From contig NC_089568.1 in assembly GCF_040115645.1 (NCBI RefSeq), positions 1,054,001 through 1,118,000 on the forward strand: a DNA stretch of 64,000 bases, in the 5' to 3' direction. Below the pieces are notes generated by a model that worked only from the letters and a program-made list of their open reading frames with translations, made no database searches and had not been told where the DNA came from. Below are positions 47,905 through 63,639 of this stretch, piece after piece; position 1 is the first letter of the stretch; each line of letters begins with the position of its first letter. The stretch comes from Euwallacea fornicatus (taxonomy: Eukaryota > Arthropoda > Insecta > Coleoptera > Curculionidae). The translations under genes were made by a program, and so were the position numbers.

Positions 47905-50900
47905 ATGATGCGGTAAGTAGTTAATATTTTTGTTTTTGTTTTTTTCCCAAAAAAATATAACCTAAAAGTTTTTTTAACATTACAATAACCACTTATCAGT
48001 TATGACATTCTCCCTTTTTCTTATTAAGCCCGCCTTTATCATACTATTTTTTAAAATATTTTCTCCTTGATAAAAACTTATTTGTGAGTTACACTATTTA
48101 CACAACCTTTATTGAGGCTCGAATGCATGTTCTTTGTGGTAAATCAATTATACTATCCAGGCTACCTCGTCGCAATCTAATATTATAAACCCCCCTACAT
48201 GTAGAGAAGCAATAATTTAAATCATTTATCAAGGAATGAAAAGCTTAAAATATGTGCTATTATATAAAGATTACAAGGAGAAGTGACATCATTCACTGCT
48301 TTTAAATTTACCTACTTTTAAAATATCAAGATTTCAGATCAATTTAAGTAGGTTTGTCACAGCTTAGATTTAGATTTACATACTTAGTATAAGGTGCCAA
48401 TTGCATTATCAAATATACTGTGATCTATTGACTTCAATTTTTTAACACTTTTCAAGGTGGAACTTTAAACATATTAATTAAATTTTGAAACCTAATATCT
48501 CTTGGATCCAGTTCAATTTTGGTCAGTTTTGAAAAGGAAAACGTGAATGACACTTAAGTATTTATCTATAGAATAGTTGCATATATCTGATATACTCATC
48601 AATTAAAACCAATACTGAAAAAAATATATATTGAAATCTCAAAAGACCTTTTTCTGATTGTTATAATATGTGTTAACGGAAGTATGTTTCATGACTAGAA
48701 CTGTTTCTGTCCCTTGATATTAAAGATTATGAAGTAAATTAATTTTAAAATCTTCAACAAAGCAAGATTTTATAAATCAAAGATCACTGTTTATCTTGCA
48801 TTGAAAAGTTAATATTGTTCACAATATATGGAAAAACTGATCTTGGTATAGTTTTTATGATATTTTTGAACAATCCCTGCATCTGTGAAACCAAGATGGG
48901 AATTACTTTTCTGTCATAGTTAACTTTGATTTTTCTTTAAAAATAAAAAAGGTTAAATACCCATAGAATCAGAAAAATGAAAGTAAAAACTTCTTATGAA
49001 ATCTATGTTATATCTGTTTATTTATTTACTTTATCCTTTGTAATTTAAGGATTTTGACCAAATCTTTGACAGTATTATTGGGAGTATCAGCATTTGGCTG
49101 TACAAGCTATATGCTGTATCTCCTTTTAAAGAAAAACAATGAAGATGACTTGCTGGATGATTACATTCGAACCTCCAAGTACAAGACCGTAGAAATAACA
49201 ATCCCCAAAGATGCTGTTAGAAGTCTTATTGGTCGAAATGGCAGCAATATTAAATTAATACAAGTATGTATTTTTTTTGAAATTGAGAAGAGTAGAAGTC
49301 ATCCATAATCTTATTCTAGGAGCAATCAAACACTCGAATAAATTTCAAAGATCAACTTGGAAAACATGAAAAAATTTGTGTAATAAGGGGCTCAGTTGAC
49401 TCTTGCAACATTGCCTATAACCTCATTCAAGAATTCATTAACAATCAACCTGTACTAGAGCTTGAATACATTTGGGTGCCCCCAGCTTGTATTAAAAGAA
49501 TTATTGGAAGAGGGGGCGAGAAAATCAATGAAATTCAAAGTCTTTCAGGGGCCAAATTGATTGTGGTGCATTCAAAAATTACCATCAAGGGTATATTATT
49601 AAATAATTAGAATATTGGTAATGCAATAATGCATATTTCTGGAACATTTATTAGGTAGTAGAGAACAGATTAATGTGGCTCGATCATTAATAGACGCCGT
49701 AGTAGAGGAGTCTCAGCAGAGTTGGCAGCTAATTGATGAAAGTCTGTCAAAAAGGGAACCTAGATTGCCACCAAAATCTCCAGATGTTGTTAAGAAAATT
49801 GAAACTCCAAAATATGAACAAATATCAACTATTTCAGGTAAGAAGCTTTGCTTCATTGTTAGTTTTTTTTGTATCATAGGAAAATATAAATTTTCTCTTA
49901 TTTCCTTGCTTATTTAATGCTTAAGTTAGAATCTTACTAAAAGTTAACATTGCCTGTTGTTGTGTTTAATGTCTATAAACAACTGGATAAAAATATAAAT
50001 ACATTTATATATAACATTTTTTTTTGTTAAATAATGCCTTTATTTTTGTTTTTTTGTAGGACAGCAAGATAACCAATTTGAAGTATATGTATCAGCAATT
50101 GAAAATCCATCTAAATTCTGGGTCCAAATAGTTGGCCCCAAAGCCACTGAACTGGATTGTTTAGTTGTTGAAATGACTGATTATTATAAGAAGTGTGAAA
50201 ATAGAAATAATCATACTTTATTTGAGGTCAATGCTGGTGATTTGGTTGCAGCAATGTTTCAGTATGATGAAAAATGGTAAGTTGAAATTGGTTTAGATCA
50301 TTATTAATTGAGAAATATACATAAAATGTTCAAATAAAATAAGGAAAGGTACAGATAGATAATAAACTAAACACGTTTTGAATTATCTGAGTCAGCAGAG
50401 AAACAGTTATATCGCAATTCTTGAGCTTATGTATTTATAAATATTTCCAAGTATACATCTTATTTTGATTTTAGGTATAGAGCAGAAGTTTTAGAAATTA
50501 GTAAGAAATCAAATCAGACTGTGGCAAAGGTTTACTACGTTGATTACGGCGATACGGACAGTTTGGTTTGTACAGATTTGTATGAATTACGTACTGATTT
50601 CCTTCGGTTGCATTTCCAAGCTATCGAATGTTTCTTAGCAAGAATAGGTAAGGGTCGAAACTACGGTCGTTGTTTCGAGGGTCAATCTTTATTAGAAAAC
50701 AGAAATCATAATTAAACACAATTAAGAACGCCTTGCTATTGAGTGCTGCTTAATTAGTACCTCTATGAGTTTTAAGTAAAATGTATTTTGTCATTCATGT
50801 AGATTGAATAATATTGAAACAAGCAAGATATGCAAATGCAGAGCATCTCAGACCTTATTGTATATGACAGTAATTATCTCAAAAATTTATAAGATAGATA

Positions 50901-51344
50901 TATATTAAAAAGGGGGGGGGGGGGGGTACTAACAAATTTTATTTAATATTTTATGTATTTTTAACAGATCCCATTGAAAATTCCTGGTCAGAAGAAGCTA
51001 TTGATAAATTTGAAGATTTGGCTGAAGTAGCTCAGTGGAAAAAATTGTCGGCAAGAATTAAGGGATACTCTATGAAAGAAAAGACGAGGGCGAAACGAGA
51101 AGGGTCGCCTGTACCAGGTAGTCAAACTCTTTAACAACTGTTTATCTTTGAAAGTATTTAAAACTTTTATTTTACCTTTGGTTATACAGGAATCGACTTA
51201 TATAACGTAACAAGTGAACAAGACTTAGACATAGCTGAAGAATTAGTGAAAGCAGGTGTTGCAGTTTTCAAAAGAGGCTCTGATTTGAAATTGTGCAGTC
51301 GAACAACCAGTACGAGTAATATTAGCGTGGCATCGAGCACTTAG
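47905..51344 (+). CDS. papi: Papi / TDRKH, tudor and KH domain piRNA-pathway protein
   Basis: Exons 47905-47912 (start exon, MM and part of Arg), 49050-49263, 49320-49590, 49655-49837, 50060-50276, 50475-50647, 50968-51117 and 51190-51344. All are GT-AG with consistent phases; TAG 51342-51344; about 456 aa. Domain order: an N-terminal hydrophobic segment (SLTVLLGVSAFGCTSYMLYL, residues about 7-26), fitting the mitochondrial outer-membrane anchor of Papi; KH1 (VEITIPKDAVRSLIGRNGSN, GxxG = GRNG); KH2 (IWVPPACIKRIIGRGGEKIN, GRGG); an extended tudor domain with FWVQIVGP, WYRAEVLEI, VYYVDYGDTDSL and FLRLHFQAIECFLARI. Papi binds methyl-arginine PIWI proteins and aids trimming of piRNA 3' ends on mitochondria (family knowledge). 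The start exon is supported by CG+G giving MMRILTKSLTVLLG in frame. The 1137-nt first intron and a G15 tract before exon 7 are notable. Confidence 0.95.
50912..50926 (+). repeat. poly(G)15 tract in a papi intron
   Basis: Fifteen consecutive G residues, 41 nt before the acceptor of exon 50968-51117, in an otherwise AT-rich intron. Confidence 0.9.
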
Positions 51345-53085
51345 AATAATATTTGAAACCGTATGTGAGTATAATAGGACACGAGAGCAGTTACGTGGCT
51401 TTTCGCGCACTAGTGGATTAAATCTAGAGTTAAATAACAATTCGAGGCAGTGTGAAGATACTATAAAATAAAATTTAAAAGTAATAATCGATTTTACCGA
51501 AAAAACTGGCTCTGACGTGTCGATAAGTGTGATGAGTGAGTTAAATAATATAAGGATGTAAAAATAATAATAGTACAACATAACATATGATGTAGCACTA
51601 AAGTTAATTTAACTTGAATAACAAGTTCAAATCTGTATTACTATAGAATTGGTTCATCAGGATTGACGTTTAGCTTCATGGAATCGAAACGTGGTATCTC
51701 AATCTTTGTACATATGACACGTTAACGACGATGCCATATTTACATCCGAATATGTTTTTGAAAAAGTACTTCTTTAATGTTAGTAACTCAGTTAAGTTAG
51801 TGAGCTTATTTAACCTTTCTGGATTTCCATATTCGTGTATATGCTGCGTGCTAAAGTTACAGAGGTAAGTACCCACTTGACGCTTTCAATTGCAAATGAG
51901 CAATTTCTTATATCATTTTATTTATTTCTCCAAGTATTGTACTCTTCTGTCAAATAATATAGTAAATATTTGTTGAGATTGTGAATTAATTTCTAAAGTG
52001 TATGCATTATGTAATAGTTATTATGCTATAAAGTCAGTTAAACTTTCTGATATTATCCTTTTAGAACGTTATTATTATTTTGTAGTTCCAGTACTGAAAA
52101 TATTCTTCGCAAATCTTACAAATCGGTTGAGAAGACGTTAATTAGGTGATTTAAGTTTTTTTTTTTAATAAAGCTTAGTTATGAAAGAATTTTTTTATTA
52201 ATTTATATTTGAACGGATCAGCATAAAATTTGGGCTTCCTGCGGATAAATAGTTCACCATAATGTGTACAATTTGTGTAAATTAATTTTGTTTTCAATTT
52301 TTACACAAACGCAGCGTTCATCCGATTCCTTGCGTTGTGTCGTAGATTACAGTATATAGAAGACCCAGATATCGGGGATACTTAGTCTACTTTTGGTCCA
52401 ACTGAATGAGTCTCTCTTTCAGTTGGATGTCCTGTGAGGCACGAAGCAGATGAATAAAAGATTTTCCATTGTTCGTTTGATATTGTCACAACAAATCGTG
52501 TAACGCGTAACAGTTAATTTTAGCTCAAGGTGGCCGTTTCAGTTAATTTTAAAGGATTTATATTTCTTCGGTAATAAATGCTTTACGTGATTTCGATGTT
52601 ATATAATCGATGAACTGTAAAAATAACTAATCCGAATAACTTGCATGTGTACAAACATAGTTGCGGCTTCTCGTAAGAGAATTTCATTTGAGATTAGTAT
52701 GTAAATAACCGCAAATTAGTCCAGACTTATTTAAAAACAGTAATTAATCAGTCTGATATTTATTAACGAATACCGAATTTTTCACAAACTAAATAAGAAA
52801 ACAGCGAATAATAAGTTTGTCCGACGGCATTGCAACTACACCTCCCTTAAAACATACGTATATAAGCAAATTAAACAACAGTAACCCTACGGAGAAAGCC
52901 AGTTTTTAGTTTTTATATTTTCACTAAGTTTAATAGTTTTTATTTATAATAATAATTACATTATCGCGCGAGATATTCATTCTGCACTTGCGTTTTTCTG
53001 ATATTACCTTTACGTTATTATTTAACAAATACAATAATATAACCTAAGCAGACATGAGATTGACGTATTTATGTATATAAAAAAA
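51345..53085. other. convergent 3' flanks of papi and mts
   Basis: Candidate papi polyadenylation signals AATAAA at 52167-52172 and 52453-52458. No further gene recognised; open frames here antisense to papi are AT-rich by-products. Confidence 0.45.
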
Positions 53086-56882
<3,797 letters not shown>

Positions 56883-57663
56883 CGCTACCAATTCCTTTGA
56901 TGCAAAAAATAATATATTACTTTCTGAGCTAACCCTTAACAATAATTTAATGTAATAAATACTATATTTAACGTTAAATGAACACTATTTTATGAATTTT
57001 CGGAGGACACAACACCAACACAATAGTGCAAAATGGCGATGCTTCATGGATTTTTGACTAATCCTTCCCGAAAAATCGCGCATGCCCCAGCCCTTTAAAA
57101 TAAGGCGGCTTATTTAAAATGGATAAACTTGTAAAGTGTAATCGGCGGCAAGAAAATTTTTAACACATTTACTGGATTAATGAACTATAAATTACCTTAT
57201 CCGTCATTAACAAGTTTTTTTCGACATCATTTACATTCTTGGATGCGATAGATTTAATTTTTTTTCTCATTTTGAATACTTTTTTTTTAATTGAAAGTAA
57301 GTAGGAGAACGGGAAACGTCAGCGCAAGCGTCAGATGTTGACAGCTTTTCAATGATGAGTTAACAAAGAGAAATGAGGACTTTCAAATTCAAACCTATTT
57401 TATACCGTTCTATTTGTATTTCTTATGAATCATTATGTAATTATTTTCTCAGAAAAATATTGAATCTATCCATTCGAAAAATCTTAAATTACTAGAAAAT
57501 CACTAGAAGACAACTTAAAACTAACCCGAATAGCTAAAGAAACAGATTTTGAAAATAAAATTTAATAATTTGCTAATCATATCCGTTATCATCTAATATA
57601 ATATTTTATTTTTTGTATGACGAGAATCCTGTGTATACTTCTTGCGTAAAAGTTACGCATATA
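56883..57663. promoter_or_regulatory. mts 5' flank / divergent intergenic region toward Lst8
   Basis: Upstream sequence of mts. Around 57010-57100 it is GC-richer (AAATGGCGATGC, AAAATCGCGCATGC) and may hold the mts promoter. The Lst8 non-coding first exon is expected in this interval or after the transposon, but I could not place it. Confidence 0.4.
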
Positions 57664-59282
57664 CAGTTAGGTGCAGAACTGAGTCAATACTTAGAAAATT
57701 CGTATTAATGGTGGCATAAACAAAATATCTAACAAGTATTCAAAGGAAGGCTTTTATTTTCAAAAAGTACATTAACATTAACATTAAAACCATACAAAAC
57801 ATTTGCCGAAAATAAATGGGGTACATCAAATAATCCTAAATAACATTGGTTCAGTTTTGCTCCACTAATATTAACATTGAACACTTTGGTCGACATTGAC
57901 ACTAATATTTGGTCCAGAGACCTTTAGCTTTTTTAACAGCTAGTAGACGTCTTGGCATGCTTTTTGTTAGTGTTTCACAGAAATCAGGTGGAATTTGGTC
58001 CCATACTTCTTCTATTCTCTCCCATAAAACTTTAAGTGAAAATGGTGGCGAATCGTAGTCGTTGGCCAGATGATATTTCACGTAAGCCCATAGATTCTCA
58101 ATGGGATTTAGGTCGGGACTTTGTGCTGGCCACTGCAAAACCTGAAATTTTTGTTTACCCAACCATTCCTTCACAGATTTTGCGGTATGCTTGGGGTCGT
58201 TGTCTTGTTGGAAAATTACTTTGCTAGTGGGATAAGGCATATTATTAACAGTATCTATTAGGTGATCATTTAAAATGGCTTTATAGATGTGCTGGTTCAT
58301 TATCCCATCAATTTTCTTCAATGGTCCAACCCCATATCCCGACATACAGCCCCAAGCTTTAATATTTCCTCCCCCATGTTTCACCATCAGAATGAAATCT
58401 TTTAATTTCATGGATTCTCCCTCTCGTTTCCAGCTCCAATGTTGATCATCTGTTGAATATCTGTTAACTTTAGTTTCATAAGACCAAATAACCTTCATCC
58501 AATCCTTCTTGGTCCATGCCTCATATCTTTTTACAAAATCTAGTCGTGCCCTAATATTCTTCTTAGAAAGTAGGGGTTTCTTCTTCTTCTCCACAGCAAC
58601 AAATTTGAATTGATGTAAAGCTCGTTGGACTGTCCATTTGCTCACCGATTTCCCAGTATCCCCTCGCAGCAACACGGCTGCTTTGGAGGCCGAAGAGGCT
58701 TCACCATTGCCCAAATATCTAATTACTCTTCTTGTATCTTGCGCAGACATCTTTTTTGGTTGGCCACCTTTATTTATTTTTAAGGAAATTTTGCACTTAT
58801 TTTTTACCCTTTGTACTGTGGATTGACTTATATTTAATTGAAATGCGATTTCCCGTGTGGATCTTCCATCAATCAGTGATTTTTCAATTAATTTTCTTTG
58901 AAACTTTGGAATCGGCTTCATTGTTTAAAGATTTTGAATTATGATGTTTATTAACGGAGGATATGCGATTAAATGGTTCGTACTCGTCTATATTAGCTGC
59001 ACACTGCATTTTATGGCGAGTTTCTACTTGTTTGTCGACTAGTTCTCGATCGTATCGTTTTTGTTCATGGCTGGAATTTGACGGTGCAAAAGTGAACCAA
59101 TGTTATTTAGGATTATTTGATGTACCCCATTTATTTTCGGCAAATATTTTGTATGGTTTTAATGTTAATGTTAATGTACTTTTTGAAAATAAAAGCCTTC
59201 CTTTGAATACTTGTTAGATATTTTGTTTATGCCACCATTAATACGAATTTTCTAAGTATTGACTCAGTTCTGCACCTAACTG
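57664..59282 (-). mobile_element. full-length Tc1-like transposon, 1.62 kb, about 200-bp TIRs
   Basis: CAGTTAGGTGCAGAACTGAG opens the element and its reverse complement closes it, flanked on both sides by TA (57662-57663 and 59283-59284), the target duplication of Tc1/mariner. The inverted repeats (about 57664-57860 and 59085-59282) differ at only one or a few bases by eye. The element holds one complete transposase frame. This points to recent insertion. Confidence 0.97.
57902..58921 (-). CDS. Tc1-like transposase, intact frame but first catalytic Asp replaced by Tyr
   Basis: A single 339-aa frame, start ATG 58921, stop at 57902-57904. The N-terminal paired-like helix-turn-helix includes STREIAFQLNISQSTVQRVK (residues 21-40), followed by a second DNA-binding part to about residue 110. 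The DDE domain shows VIWSYETKVNR (expected WSDE; Tyr148), VIFQQDNDPKH (Asp240) and SPDLNPIENLW (Glu275), with 34 residues between the last two as in DD34E. Length and order match complete Tc1 transposases. Substitution of the first catalytic Asp should abolish cleavage (known for the family), so this copy is probably inactive though uninterrupted. GAT to TAT is a single change; a sequencing error is the alternative. Confidence 0.95.
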   Translation of the reverse strand: MKPIPKFQRKLIEKSLIDGRSTREIAFQLNISQSTVQRVKNKCKISLKINKGGQPKKMSAQDTRRVIRYLGNGEASSASKAAVLLRGDTGKSVSKWTVQRALHQFKFVAVEKKKKPLLSKKNIRARLDFVKRYEAWTKKDWMKVIWSYETKVNRYSTDDQHWSWKREGESMKLKDFILMVKHGGGNIKAWGCMSGYGVGPLKKIDGIMNQHIYKAILNDHLIDTVNNMPYPTSKVIFQQDNDPKHTAKSVKEWLGKQKFQVLQWPAQSPDLNPIENLWAYVKYHLANDYDSPPFSLKVLWERIEEVWDQIPPDFCETLTKSMPRRLLAVKKAKGLWTKY

Positions 59283-59776
59283 TATAATATATATAAATAC
59301 GTAGGTAAGTAATATACCTATGCATAATTAAAAATTAATGAATATTTGTTCAAGAAAATTATATAAAAATTGCTGAATCTTTCCTCGTATGGATAGTTAT
59401 TATATTTTCAATTATTCTAATGTTTTTTTAAGCTCATTTTATATCGATAGATTCGAACAGTAAATATCGATGCGGAAAGAGAATCCTATTTTTAGTTTGA
59501 CGCTTATTAAGTAAAAAATAGGGTTATGATATTTATTTGTTTATTCATAAAAGTTGGAAATGGATATTGGAATTTTTGAATCTCAATTTTTGAGAATTAT
59601 AGAATAAAACAGACATAATGCAATAGCTATTGTATGTAAAAAAATAAGTAAATATTCTATACAAAAAGATTCCAATCATCTAATAGTGTCCTACTGTAAA
59701 AGCTGTTAAGTGAGTTTGTTCACAAAATCAATTGTTATGCCTCTATCAGTAGTGCTAATAAACTAACTTCTTTCAG
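59283..59776. other. sequence between the transposon and the first Lst8 coding exon
   Basis: AT-rich. It ends with the acceptor TTCTTTCAG before Lst8 exon 59777, so it is probably part of a 5' UTR intron. Confidence 0.4.
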
Positions 59777-59792
59777 ATCTTTCCTACAAAAC

Positions 59793-61564
59793 ATGGTAAC
59801 AGATGCCCCTGAAAACGATCAAATTATTTTGGCAACTGGTGGTTATGATCGTACCATTAAACTGTGGCAAACCAGTTCTGGGATTTGCCACCGCAGTGTG
59901 CAGCATGCAGAATCACAAGTAAACGCTTTAGAAATAACCCCAGATAAAAAAGTATTAGCAGTGGCCAGTTATCAACACATATATATGTATGATTTGCTGG
60001 CCAACAATCCTAATGCTATTGTAAACTATGAAGGAACTTATAAGAATGTTACTTGTGTTGGGTTTCAAGAGGATGGAAAATGGATGTATTCTGGTAATGG
60101 TTCTTAAAAAATTAAGAAATATTTTAAGCCATAATTTGCTTGTTTGGTATTCAAACAGAGCATATAAAAAAGGCTGTTTAGAGAAATAAGTAGTTCTAGT
60201 TAGATTGACTTATTAAACATTAAGCTTGTATCTTGGAAATCATTGAAAAGCTATTTAATTTTAAGATATTTATTTAACAATATGATAAATTTAATCTGAG
60301 TTTATGTTACATGGTTTTTATTATTATTTTTTTAATATGAATAGCACCGCTCAAAACCTTGAAGGTATCAGCCTGCATGTATAAAACATTTGTTTCTTCT
60401 GTATTGACAAATGTGTAGATGAACATAAACTATTCAGGGTGTTTGATAGAATAATAGACAATTGTCAGTGGGAGATAAATGAAACTGTATAAAGATAAAT
60501 ATGGTTATATAAATTCAAATAAGTCCCATTTGTCTGCCATTGAAACCTTTCTAGCACTTTATCTAACACCATATATATTATTCTAACCCAATTTGCTAGG
60601 GGGAGAAGATGGAAGAGCAAGAATATGGGATCTCCGTTCAAAAAGTAATCAGTGTCCAAAAAGTTTTGACACTAGGCAAGCATCTGGAACCAGCCTAACA
60701 CCAATTAATTGTGCTGTTTTACATCCCAACCAAATTGAATTACTCTTAGGTAATTTAATTGCTGAGATATAATGGCTTAGATAGTGGTCAGATGATAATA
60801 ATTATTGTCAATTATAGGTGATCAGAATGGAGTCATTTACCGCTGGGATTTAAGAACAGATAACCATGACCAACTAATTCCAGAAAACGACGTAATGATT
60901 CTGAGTATAGATATTTCTCCAGATAGCTCCCAAATGGTATCGGTGAATAACAAGGGGAAAGCTTTTGTATGGAATTTAAGTTCCTCTGGTATGTTAAAAA
61001 AATGTCTGATTTTAATTTAAACTACTAATATATACTTTAACAAATCAAATTTTTATTTGTGTTTTAGGTACAGATTTGAGCACAACTTTATTACCAAAAC
61101 ATAAATTTGAGGCCCATAGGAGAGCTGTTTTGAAATGCAAGTACTCACCAGATTCAAATTTATTGATTACTACGTCGGCGGATCAAACAGCGCGGGTCTG
61201 GAACACTAGGGAGTATAGTTTACTGCAGGAATTAACCCAGGATAATCAAAGATGGGTATGGGATGCCGCCTGGAGTGCTGATAGTCAATATGTCTTTACT
61301 GGTAAGTAACGTCAAATGATAGATCAGATCTGATTTGATCTGATTAGATTAGAAATTAACGGAATGAATACCTTTCCTTTAATTCCTTTGTAAAATTATT
61401 GAAAAGCTGTTGAGAAAAATGTATTTCATTATAAAAGGTTTTTTTTAGCATCTTCTGACAATTTTGCCAAGTTGTGGAATGTAGAGACTGGAAAAATGGA
61501 AAGAGAGTATTCTGGGCACCAGAAGGCTGTAACTGCTTTAGCTTTTAGGGATGTAACTGCATAG
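59793..61564 (+). CDS. Lst8: Lst8 (mLST8/GbetaL), WD40 subunit of TOR complexes
   Basis: Coding exons 59793-60093 (exon begins at acceptor 59776, 16 nt before ATG), 60600-60749, 60818-60988, 61068-61301 and 61449-61564. All four introns are phase 1; TAG 61562-61564; 323 aa, the usual length. Seven WD40 repeats are visible: ATGGYDRTIKLWQTSSGICH; VNALEITPDKKVLAVASYQH; TCVGFQEDGKWMYSGGEDGR then ARIWDLR; VLHPNQIELLLGDQNGVIYR; ISPDSSQMVSVNNKGKAFVW; KCKYSPDSNLLITTSADQTA then RVWNTREYSLLQEL; and the last, SSDNFAKLWNVETGKMEREY ending SGHQKAVTALAF. Lst8 forms a propeller that binds and stabilises the TOR kinase domain in TORC1 and TORC2. A short 3' UTR is suggested by AATAAA at 61601. The mRNA must have a non-coding first exon further left, so the Tc1-like element may lie inside its 5' UTR intron. 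Confidence 0.96.
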
Positions 61565-63639
61565 TTTTAATGCATAATTAATATATATAGTATATGAATT
61601 AATAAATGTAAATGTTTTTTTTTGTTCTGAGTTGTTAATTTTATCCAAATAACTCTTATGCTTTGAAATTACAATAGCAAAACTATTCATTTTGGGGTGC
61701 TTAAGTTAGGAAACCTTAATCACATATTTTCAGTTTTTAAATCCACCCTGCATTGAACGAACTAAAAATACCACCCATATAATTAGCGAAGATTGCTGAA
61801 ACAGGGGCCCAACCTTCTTTGATAGTCTAAATCGTTGTGCTTAGGTGCAAGACTAAGGTAAATGTAACAGATTAGGAACTATAGATGAACACTCAAAATT
61901 CAAAAGTCAATGCCTCCATACTGATTAAAAGTAAATATACACACAACAAGGAGAAGTGTACAGGGTAATTTGGGATTGATATCGATACCTCCTTGAAATG
62001 GGGATAACCCTGAAAGGTCCTTCCGGATATTCTGAACAAATTAAATATTTCTAGATACATATTGGCTAAAAGGAATTGAGGACCTAAATATACCCTGTCC
62101 TAGTTGTTTTTACTCAATGAATCGCAAAGGGAAGTGTACTGCCTTATTGAAACTCCATATGGGTACGCTTCCATAAAAAAATGTGAAGAATTGCAAGTTT
62201 ATGCTGGCACCTTGTTCTGGCCAGGATGATATGGATCATTTAAGAAAACTTTTTCATAAAAATGTGACTAGTTTTAAGGTTTTCTGTCTGTTTTGTGACC
62301 ATTACATTGCGAGTAACCCTGTTTATATTGCATGTAGAATATGCGAATAAAATTTCGTGATCGTAATTCGGAACACCCGGTATATGTGATTGTTATAAAT
62401 ATAATATGTTATTTAATTAGTGTTACAGATTAAAAAAGCTTTGTTCAATTTAGTTTATATTTTCTTTAGGACTTTGAGAATGAGAATGATTTGTAATTTG
62501 AGTTACATCTAGATTCTCTGAATGTATGAGCGGGGTTTCGGAAAGCTTTATTCATTACTTTTCCACCAAATATTGCATGGTGGGTAGGCAGAAGGTACAG
62601 TAAGTTTGAATTTAACTAATTGTGTAATACGTTCGTTAAATTAATTCAATCCATTTTTCATGAGGTCCTTTATGGGCATAAATAAAACGTAATATGTATA
62701 ATCCTTTTTTACACTTAAAAGCATCAAAATTGTACATAAATACCCACGTAAATAGCAGGTGTACGAGCATTTCCACTCAGGCGTATAATTTTCCTGAAAT
62801 GCGAATTTCATACGAAATTTATTCATTGATGCACTTAGTGGGAATGACATTACATAAACAATGTAGTTTTTCTCGGTCTAGAAATGCGATATTGCATTGT
62901 AGTTCCATATTAAATAACAAATAAATTTAAATACATCATCAGATTGCTCGTTGGGTTATTGAACTCCACGGTACATGTGATTTTATATACATAAGAATAC
63001 AATAGAATTCTAAAAATTATCAACGCATATAGGAATAATAATATATGAGGCGTAGTTGATGAGGTGAAGAGCAAACTGAGGTCACAGAATATTCTATTTG
63101 GGTGTAAGATTTCTATAGTTAAGAAAAATCGATCGCGGACTTATAGAAATGTCTGAAGAGCCTTTCGAAATCTGCATATCTATAACCTATTGTTTGGGAG
63201 CCCATTATCATAAATTGGAGGAGTATAATAAATTATATAACGTGCGAACACATCAACAAATTAAATGTATCGTTATTTACCTTAAAAATTAAAGACTATT
63301 GAACTTGTATAAAGTTGTTTTATGAAAGCGAATTTTCAAGATATGAATGTTCAAGCAGCAGTCATGTCACTGATCTCTAAGATTGAAAATTTCCACTTCA
63401 AAATAATGTTTCTCGTTATTCTTTGTAATTCGTTTATTGTAATGATACATTTGTGAAATATAGATAGGGAAATGTGAATAGGTATAAATAACACGAGATT
63501 ATTCAGATAAATAAAAAAGGCGTCCAAAGGGGGAATTAATTATATATTATAGCGTGGGACTCTAAATTGTCCCCATCTTGTTAATTTTTTAACAAATTAT
63601 TATTTTTTTAAATTGAAAAGCGATAATAAATAGGACAAA
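61565..63639. other. Lst8 3' flank and intergenic sequence
   Basis: AATAAA at 61601-61606, 37 nt after the Lst8 stop. Isolated TACAGGG-like motifs (about 61958, 62090, 62380) hint at decayed mobile elements, but no convincing pair of arms was found. Confidence 0.4.

Noticed and set aside
51243..51581. 112-codon frame antisense to the last papi exon
   Set aside because: Overlaps a well-supported papi exon and its 3' UTR; composition is a by-product of AT-rich sequence.
61958..62386. TACAGGG-like motifs suggesting another TIR element
   Set aside because: Left and right ends could not be aligned beyond the first few bases, so an element is not supported.
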